A DNA stretch of 19,005 nt from Actinocrinis sp046724665. GTDB taxonomy: Bacteria; Actinomycetota; Actinomycetes; Streptomycetales; Catenulisporaceae. Below are positions 13,897 through 19,005 of this stretch, piece after piece (position 1 is the first letter of the stretch; every line of letters begins with the position of its first letter). The translations under genes and the position numbers were made by a program. The stretch spans positions 1-19,005 of the forward strand of contig JBKOWZ010000218.1 in the NCBI GenBank assembly GCA_046724665.1, written 5' to 3'. The notes under the pieces are model-generated. The model made no database searches, was not told the DNA's origin, and saw nothing but the letters and a program-made list of their open reading frames with translations.

Positions 13897-16800
13897 TCAC
13901 TGGCAGGTGATCTGCGCGCCTGCCCAGTCGCCGTGGTCGTGGGAGTTGCCGTCGCCGCCGTCCGCGACCACAAGGTCGAGGACTTGGGCTCCGGTGACGT
14001 CGACGGTCAGGCTGGTGGCTGTCTGACGACCGCGAATGACGGGCGTCGTGGTCAGCGTATTGCCGTCGGCCAGCACGCTGAAGGTGACGCTGCCCGTTGC
14101 GTTGGTCTCGTCGTCCACACCTACCGAGGCGGTGAAGGTGGTGCAGTGACCGCCGAGGTAGAGCTTCACGTCACCGTTCGCGTGTACGCCGAGGCCCTTG
14201 GCGTAGGTGGTTCCGTTGATGGTGATGGTGCGGCCGTCGCCGGCTGCCTGTTCTCCGTTGCTCATATCGCGTTCGACCGGTCCCCAGCCGTTGGTGGCGG
14301 AGAGGAACGGCAGGCTGCTGACATAGTCCTGGCCTGCCGGGGGCGGCACGTAGTAGCCGACGATGCGTTCGTCGTTCGCCGTCCCGGGCTTGTCGGACTG
14401 CGTGTAGCCGACGGTCGCGGTGAGTGCCGCCGCCGAGGGCTGCGTGGCGGACGAGGGTTGCACGGTCCAGCTGAACGTGGCCGACCTACCCGGTGTCAGC
14501 GCGTCGATCGACGCCGGGCTGGGCGCGCCCGCGGTCCATCCGGCGGGGAGTTGCAGGGACGGGGTGAGGTTGGTGGCGCGTGCGCGATCCGCCGGGACTT
14601 GGACGGTCGCGGTGGCGGTGAAAGACGTTCGGGGCTGAGCGGTGTCAGGCACCTGAAGGTTCACGGTCACGCCGGGGGCCGCGGGCATCGCGTACTTGGC
14701 CGGGTCGTAGCGGGTGCCGGCGACCGGCTGCACAGCGAGCGACGAGGCGTAGCTTCCGTAGTTGGTCAGCGCGACGGAGCCGAGACCGCCGGTGCTGCCG
14801 TCGAGGTTCCACACCGCGATCGCGATCGTGTTGCTTCCGTTCGCCTTCAGGATGCCGTTGGGCACCGGGAAGCTGTGCTGCGGACCGAGGTAGTTCACGT
14901 AGTAGCCGATCATCCAGCCATTGACGTACAGCTCGGCGCGGTACTTCTTCGACGGGTCGTCGGTGATCGTGAGGCCGAGCGAGGTGTCCTGACCCTTCGG
15001 CAGGTCCAGGTCCACGGTCGTGCGGTACCAGGCGACGCCCGCGGTCGTGTCGCTGGTCGGCAGGCTCACCGGCTTCCACGCCGAGTCGTCGAAGCCTGGC
15101 AGCGGCCAGCCGGCGCGCTCGCCGAACAGGCCTCCGGTAGAGAGCGGGCCGCGCACCGGGTCGATCTCCTGCTCGCCGCCGCGCACGCCCTGAAGGCGCC
15201 AGGTCACCGAGGCCAGCGGCGCGCCGATGAGCGAGGCGCTGGTCAGGCCGCGTGCCGACGTGTTGTTGTTGGTGGAGTTGTAGTCCTCTTCGTGACCCAT
15301 GTTCACGGTCAGCACGGACACGATGTTGTCGCCGCTGTGGCGCAGTGCGCCGGCCGGGAACGTGAAGTCGCCGCTGCCGCTGGTGGAGCTGCCGAGGAAG
15401 ACTCCGTTGAGCCAGGCGGAGAAGGCCTTCGCGCCGCCGCCGGAGTCGGACACCAGGTGGATGCCCGTCGCCGCCGGGGAGTAACGGAACCTGCCGCGAT
15501 ACCAGGTGCTGCCGGTGTGGAAGCCGTAGTCGTCGGCGTACAGAACCGGAAGGGAGCCGACGCCGGTGACGCTGTTGGTGCTCGTCTTGTCGGCGACGGT
15601 CCACGCCGAGTCGTCGAAGCCTGGCTGCGCCTCCGGCGATTCGGCCTGATACTTCCAGTCGGTCAGCGCGGGCAGGGTCACCGGCGCCGCGGTGTTGACG
15701 CTGCCGACGAGGCTGCCGGTGGACGAGGCCGTGGCCTGCACCGCCCGACCGTTCCAGGTCACGGACGTGGCCGAGGTGAACACCTCGATGCCGGGGTCGG
15801 CGCCGTTGTCACCGGTCAGCGCGAGGGTCGCGCCGCCGTCGAGGCTCGTGGCGGTGCGCAGCAGATGCGTGCCGCGCACCAGCACCGGGCCTGACGCGGT
15901 GTCCTGGGTCCAGAACGTCTCGGCGGTCGGCTCGTCGGCGAGCAGGAGCAGCAGCGGACGCGAGCCGCCGCCGGTGACGGTCACCCGCGCCAGCCCCGAG
16001 TGCGTGTAGTTCAGCCGCAGGTCGCCGGTGGCGGAATCCCAGGTCACCGCGACCGCGCCGCCGCTGCTCTGGATGGTCGGCCGGCTCGTGTAGCGCAGCA
16101 CTGTCTCACCGGCGGCGCCCTGGTCGCCGTAGAGCACTGCCACGTCTCGGCCGCCGATCGCCTGCGAGGTCATGATCTGCGAGGTCGAGTACTGCAACTG
16201 CGAGTCGCCCAGCTTGGCGTCGGCGGTGATGATCGTCGATTCACGGCCGTTGAGCGTGATCGCGGTGCCAGGCTCCTGAGGAACCGTGGGGTACGTCGCG
16301 GCGCCCGCGGCCGTAGGCAGGTCGATGGCGTCGATGGACACGAAGTTGTCGGTTGAGCCGGACGCGTGGCTGCCATCGACCACGATCTTGAGTGTGTGCG
16401 CGCCGCCGGTCAGCCCGCCGGCCTGGTAGAGCACTGCCTGGCTCTGGCTGCCCGAGCAATCGACGGTGGCCTGCTTCACGCCGTCGAGGTAGACGTCGGC
16501 GTACCCGTGGTTGTCGGTCTTCGACCCGATCCAGCGGATCGCCGTGCCGGTGAACGGAATCGTGAGGGAGTCGCCGGCGGTGTTGGAGAACGACTCGGTG
16601 TTCTTATAGTCGCTGCCGGTGTAGCTCTGGTTCGCCGCATGCGTCCAGGAGCCGGCGTATTGCAGTGCCGAATCCGTGTCGTCGTACGTGTACTGACCGG
16701 CGACGTGTGCGTTGAAGTCGATCGCGATGTGCGTGCTGTCCACCGATGTCGAGGTCGAGTTCGCGTGCCGCAGGACATGGAACTGCGAGCCGGTGTCGGG

Positions 16801-18090
16801 GTTGCGGCGCGCCGTGTCCACGATCGCGCCGTTGTCCGGCGCCGCCGTCTGGATCCGGTCGGTCTTGGCCAGGTCGGGCATCGACGCGAGGAAGTAGCCG
16901 ATCAGCTTGTCCTGGTAGTACTTCGGGTCGAGCTGGCGGGTCTCCCGGATCGCCGCGCCGTAGTCGTACGAGGTGTAGTTCTCGGGCATCCCCAGCCAGC
17001 CCCAGTTGGTGCCGCCGTAGGTCATGTAAAAGCTCTGCGCCGTGGCGCCGACCGCGATGTTGTTCTTGTAGAAGACGTCGGCGAACCGGTCGTTGATCAG
17101 CTGCGCGCACTTGTCGTAGCCGGGGCCGCCCCACGGGTCGAAGGCGCCGCCCTGGAACTCCGGGGTGTACAGCGGCCTTCCGGCCGGGTGGTCGTAGCTG
17201 ATGTCCGGAACACCGTTCCACCTGCTCGGGTTCGAGCAGTTGAAGCCCTGCGGGTACGAGTCGGGGCCATCGACGTCCAGAGCGCCGGTCCCGCTGTTGA
17301 ACGTGCCGTTGTTGTTTCCGGTCAGCGGCACGGTGATGCCGTCGGCGCGGGCCTTGTCCTCAAGGTGTTGCATATAGGCGTGGCCGCTGGCCGAGCCGTT
17401 GTAGTACTCGTTCTCCACCTGGTAGGCGATCACCGAGCCGGTGCCGTTGGTCAGCTGATGCCGGGCCAGGATCGCGTCGATCTGCGTGAGCCACTGGTCC
17501 GCGTAGGACAGGAACGCCGGGTCGTTGGTGCGGTTGTGCACGTTCTTCGTACCCAACCACGGCGGCAGGCCGCCACCGTCAACCTCCGCGTTGATGTACG
17601 GCGCGGGCCGGGCGATCACGTACAGCCCAGCCTGCTGCGCCATGTCGAGCAGTTCGTCCACGTCCCGCACGCCGGTGAAGTCATACACGCCCGGCGCCGG
17701 CGAGTGATAGCCCCAGTCGAAGTAGAGCGAGGTCGCGTTGAACCCGGCCGCCTTCATCTTCTGGAAGATGTCGAGCCACAGGCTGGGACTGGGCAGCCGG
17801 AAGTAGTGGAACTCGCCGGCCCACAGATAGGTGCGCCGGCCGTCCACGAGGAAGGAGTAGTCGTCGAACGTGACCGTGTGCGCCGCACCAGCACTGGCAA
17901 CGGCACCAGCACCGACACCGCCGCCAGCGTTGGCCGTCACGCCCGTCGTCGTCGTCGCGCCCTGCGTCTGCATCGGGCTCGCGTACGCCCCGCCGACCGA
18001 GCCGAGCACCATCGCCAAGACCGCGCCGCCAATGGTCGGCAACCGGCGACCACGTCGGTCTCGCAGCGTTCTGTACAGCCGAAATCTCAT
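13897..18090 (-). CDS. Secreted multimodular GH35 beta-galactosidase
   Basis: A 1397-residue enzyme. Residues 1-38 form a signal peptide (MRFRLYRTLRDRRGRR, hydrophobic stretch, cleavage near GGAYAS), then a low-complexity Gly/Ala/Thr linker to about 70. The GH35 barrel (75-400) has GEFHYFRLP (92-100), the acid/base in YQVENEYYNG (Glu228) and the nucleophile in YTPEFQGGAFDPWGG (Glu311). BetaGal domain 2 (about 430-720) is interrupted by a jelly-roll-like module (465-599). Two BetaGal jelly-roll domains follow (about 810-965 and 975-1115), each with GFDDSAW. A NEW3-like domain (1138-1232) and an NPCBM module (1253-1397) close it. It would remove beta-linked galactose from polysaccharides outside the cell. 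A modest GGGA precedes the ATG. Upstream lie a candidate promoter and the remnant of another GH35. Confidence 0.94.
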   Translation of the reverse strand: MRFRLYRTLRDRRGRRLPTIGGAVLAMVLGSVGGAYASPMQTQGATTTTGVTANAGGGVGAGAVASAGAAHTVTFDDYSFLVDGRRTYLWAGEFHYFRLPSPSLWLDIFQKMKAAGFNATSLYFDWGYHSPAPGVYDFTGVRDVDELLDMAQQAGLYVIARPAPYINAEVDGGGLPPWLGTKNVHNRTNDPAFLSYADQWLTQIDAILARHQLTNGTGSVIAYQVENEYYNGSASGHAYMQHLEDKARADGITVPLTGNNNGTFNSGTGALDVDGPDSYPQGFNCSNPSRWNGVPDISYDHPAGRPLYTPEFQGGAFDPWGGPGYDKCAQLINDRFADVFYKNNIAVGATAQSFYMTYGGTNWGWLGMPENYTSYDYGAAIRETRQLDPKYYQDKLIGYFLASMPDLAKTDRIQTAAPDNGAIVDTARRNPDTGSQFHVLRHANSTSTSVDSTHIAIDFNAHVAGQYTYDDTDSALQYAGSWTHAANQSYTGSDYKNTESFSNTAGDSLTIPFTGTAIRWIGSKTDNHGYADVYLDGVKQATVDCSGSQSQAVLYQAGGLTGGAHTLKIVVDGSHASGSTDNFVSIDAIDLPTAAGAATYPTVPQEPGTAITLNGRESTIITADAKLGDSQLQYSTSQIMTSQAIGGRDVAVLYGDQGAAGETVLRYTSRPTIQSSGGAVAVTWDSATGDLRLNYTHSGLARVTVTGGGSRPLLLLLADEPTAETFWTQDTASGPVLVRGTHLLRTATSLDGGATLALTGDNGADPGIEVFTSATSVTWNGRAVQATASSTGSLVGSVNTAAPVTLPALTDWKYQAESPEAQPGFDDSAWTVADKTSTNSVTGVGSLPVLYADDYGFHTGSTWYRGRFRYSPAATGIHLVSDSGGGAKAFSAWLNGVFLGSSTSGSGDFTFPAGALRHSGDNIVSVLTVNMGHEEDYNSTNNNTSARGLTSASLIGAPLASVTWRLQGVRGGEQEIDPVRGPLSTGGLFGERAGWPLPGFDDSAWKPVSLPTSDTTAGVAWYRTTVDLDLPKGQDTSLGLTITDDPSKKYRAELYVNGWMIGYYVNYLGPQHSFPVPNGILKANGSNTIAIAVWNLDGSTGGLGSVALTNYGSYASSLAVQPVAGTRYDPAKYAMPAAPGVTVNLQVPDTAQPRTSFTATATVQVPADRARATNLTPSLQLPAGWTAGAPSPASIDALTPGRSATFSWTVQPSSATQPSAAALTATVGYTQSDKPGTANDERIVGYYVPPPAGQDYVSSLPFLSATNGWGPVERDMSNGEQAAGDGRTITINGTTYAKGLGVHANGDVKLYLGGHCTTFTASVGVDDETNATGSVTFSVLADGNTLTTTPVIRGRQTATSLTVDVTGAQVLDLVVADGGDGNSHDHGDWAGAQITCQ
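15075..15100. repeat. 26-bp direct repeat, copy 1 (within GH35)
   Basis: Identical over 26 bases to 15600-15625; begins TCCACGCCGAGTCGTC and ends AAGCCTGGC. It encodes PGFDDSAW in the second BetaGal jelly-roll domain. The copies are 525 bp (175 codons) apart, in frame. Confidence 0.9.
15600..15625. repeat. 26-bp direct repeat, copy 2 (within GH35)
   Basis: The matching copy of the 15075 repeat, encoding PGFDDSAW in the first BetaGal jelly-roll domain. Flanking bases differ at once on both sides, although the domains are homologous. Confidence 0.9.
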
Positions 18091-18114
18091 GCGTCGTTCC
18101 CAGCCATTCCTGTG

Positions 18115-18143
18115 AGTATGCGAATAGAAGCCTTCGAATTCAT
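18115..18143 (-). promoter_or_regulatory. Candidate GH35 promoter with a LacI-like half-broken operator in its spacer
   Basis: On the minus strand ATGAAT (18138-18143) and CATACT (18115-18120) are 17 bases apart. The spacer contains TCGAAGGCTTCTA (18125-18137), which equals the GAAGCGCTTC operator minus one central base. The start codon lies 24 bases after the -10, leaving a short leader. Hexamer matches are moderate. Confidence 0.4.
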
Positions 18144-18198
18144 CGGCAGCGGGCCGGCGGGTACCTGAGATGCCCGTCGGCGAGGGGCGTGTGGCGGG

Positions 18199-18426
18199 TT
18201 ACGTATCCGGCAGGCCTCGCACCGCCACACCGCCAGCCGCGAGGCCGAGCAGCGTCAGCGTGGCGGAGCCGGGACCTACCGGCGTCGTGCCGTCGCACAG
18301 GACGGCGAGCGCGAGCGTGTTGCGGCCGCGCATACGCAGCGCTCCGTTCGGGAGCACGAACGTGTGCTGCGGGCCGACGTCGTTGATGTACTGACCGAGA
18401 TTCCAGCCGTTGAGGAAGATCTGCAC
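18199..18426 (-). pseudogene. C-terminal remnant of a second GH35 beta-galactosidase
   Basis: The minus strand reads VQIFLNGWNLGQYINDVGPQ, continues with HTFVLPNGALRMRGRNTLAL and ends in GVAVRGLPDT and TAA, about 75 residues. This aligns with residues 1053-1110 of the intact GH35 (AELYVNGWMIGYYVNYLGPQ, then HSFPVPNGILKANGSNTIAI), that is, the last BetaGal jelly-roll domain, but is too different to be a recent copy. No catalytic barrel or start region exists upstream; the family match stops abruptly at about 18426, next to a perfect 16-bp palindrome. I read this as the tail left by deletion of a paralogous or horizontally acquired GH35 gene. An in-frame ATG at 18504 gives a 101-codon frame, but its first 26 codons look like noise. 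Confidence 0.8.
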
Positions 18427-18429
18427 CCC

Positions 18430-18445
18430 CGGCACGCGCGTGCCG
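18430..18445. repeat. Perfect 16-bp palindrome at the GH35 remnant breakpoint
   Basis: CGGCACGCGCGTGCCG is fully self-complementary and begins 3 bases beyond the point where GH35 similarity ends. Confidence 0.7.
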
Positions 18446-18574
18446 CAGTCGTGCAGATGCGACCGGGCTTCCCGATGGCGTCTGCACGCCGGAGAACTCG
18501 GCATCGTTCCACGCTCCAGTCATCCGAGATCGCGCCATCGGGACGTCGGGACGACTCTCATCGAACCTTCATTT

Positions 18575-18588
18575 TTGACTGCGGTCAA
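18575..18588. promoter_or_regulatory. TTGAC-N4-GTCAA palindrome
   Basis: TTGACTGCGGTCAA has 5-bp perfect arms in an AT-richer stretch upstream of the GH35 remnant. It could be a regulator site; no regulator can be named. Confidence 0.4.
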
Positions 18589-18644
18589 TAATGTCGGGTT
18601 CTTTGATGCAATATGTTCGGATGCGTGCGATGCCGATCATGAGA

Positions 18645-18658
18645 TGAGAGCGCTCCCA
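18645..18658. promoter_or_regulatory. CebR-box-like operator candidate
   Basis: TGAGAGCGCTCCCA matches the CebR cellobiose-regulator box TGGGAGCGCTCCCA at 13 of 14 positions (box known from Streptomyces). Confidence 0.6.
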
Positions 18659-18830
18659 GGCGCTCACTGTCGCGCGACTGCAACCTTCAGCGACCAACCG
18701 CTCTGGCGCGGCGGCCATCAAGCGCAGCTGTGACAGCTCAACGGCGTTCAGTACCGGGCCGTTGATCCGTGCGGCTATAACAAGGTGATGTGTCGGATAT
18801 GGCCGATTGGTGGGCATCCCGCCGCACTCT

Positions 18831-18844
18831 TGGGAGCGTTCACA
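18831..18844. promoter_or_regulatory. Second, weaker CebR-box-like site
   Basis: TGGGAGCGTTCACA matches the same box at 12 of 14 positions, 186 bp from the first. One half-site is intact and the other degraded. Confidence 0.4.
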
Positions 18845-18927
18845 GTCGAGAGTCACCTGCGTCGAAGCCGGCTGACGCGCTCGGTGCACGGGAAACGTCT
18901 CCACGCCCACGCCTGGGTGCCCCAGCC

Positions 18928-18974
18928 GTCCGGCTTTTCGGGTGCGCGGTCTCGCCCCACCCCGAAAGCCGGAC
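18928..18974. terminator. Hairpin near right edge, with an overlapping alternative hairpin
   Basis: Arms 18928-18944 and 18958-18974 pair at 15 of 17 positions around a 13-base loop. The segment CCGGAC (18969-18974) can instead pair with GTCCGG (18982-18987), so the two structures exclude each other. The larger is probably a terminator for a gene beyond the edge; an attenuator is possible. Confidence 0.5.
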
Positions 18975-19005
18975 CACAAGAGTCCGGAGCCGCCAGAGGG
19001 GCGGC

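Larger units (their letters stand above)
18427..19005. other. 579-base gene-free right end
   Basis: No coding region is supported. The stretch holds a palindrome at the remnant's breakpoint, a TTGAC palindrome, two CebR-box-like sites and an interlocked hairpin set near the edge. Its base composition is less GC-rich around 18570-18650 than the genes nearby. A 136-codon minus-strand frame (18569-18979) has no recognisable family features. Confidence 0.6.

Noticed and set aside
13690..18168. Long plus-strand open frames (e.g. 13690-15894, 734 codons; 16366-18168, 600 codons) opposite the GH35 gene
   Set aside because: They are rich in Arg/Gly/Val with no family signature, lie entirely antisense to a gene with clear catalytic motifs, and are expected in very GC-rich DNA.
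18569..18979. 136-codon minus-strand frame as a small gene
   Set aside because: No recognisable domain, no convincing ribosome site, and it overlaps hairpins and operator-like palindromes.

Overview
The window is GC-rich DNA with the habits of an actinomycete chromosome: strong GC bias at third codon positions, GTG starts, ATGA stop/start overlaps, likely leaderless genes, two ECF sigma factors in under 4 kb, and secreted multimodular glycosidases. A saprophytic soil actinobacterium (Streptomyces/Catenulispora-like) is my inference; no rRNA, tRNA, CRISPR array, transposase or integrase was seen.

Left part (1-9273), mostly regulators and small enzymes. It opens with the first 48 codons of a methyltransferase on the minus strand. 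Next comes a minus-strand pair, an XRE/MmyB-like regulator translationally coupled to an ECF41/SigJ-type sigma factor, divergent from an SDR oxidoreductase. A perfect 16-bp hairpin separates the SDR from a convergent secreted beta-propeller (lactonase-like) protein. That gene is divergent from a second ECF sigma factor, which overlaps its small zinc-finger anti-sigma factor. A TetR repressor faces a redoxin-MFS transporter operon across two matching operator-like palindromes. A CGNR zinc-finger regulator with a probable leaderless start and a GNAT acetyltransferase follow.

Right part (9335-18600), a polysaccharide-degradation locus on the minus strand. It holds a secreted GH5 (subfamily 4-like) endoglucanase/xyloglucanase with CBM_X2 and CBM46-like modules, a cytoplasmic GH31 alpha-xylosidase-like enzyme, and a 1397-residue secreted GH35 beta-galactosidase. 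Together these three activities match what is needed to cut the xyloglucan backbone and remove its galactose and xylose side chains, so I read the locus as a xyloglucan utilisation cluster. LacI-type palindromes built on GAAGCGCTTC lie upstream of GH5, just after GH31, and, one base short, inside the GH35 promoter spacer.

The locus shows decay. A stump of a sugar ABC permease (last ~10 codons) sits just before GH5, and the C-terminal ~75 codons of a second, different GH35 gene sit just upstream of the intact GH35. Two CebR-box-like sites remain upstream of that remnant. The last ~500 bases hold no gene I can support, only palindromes and hairpins.
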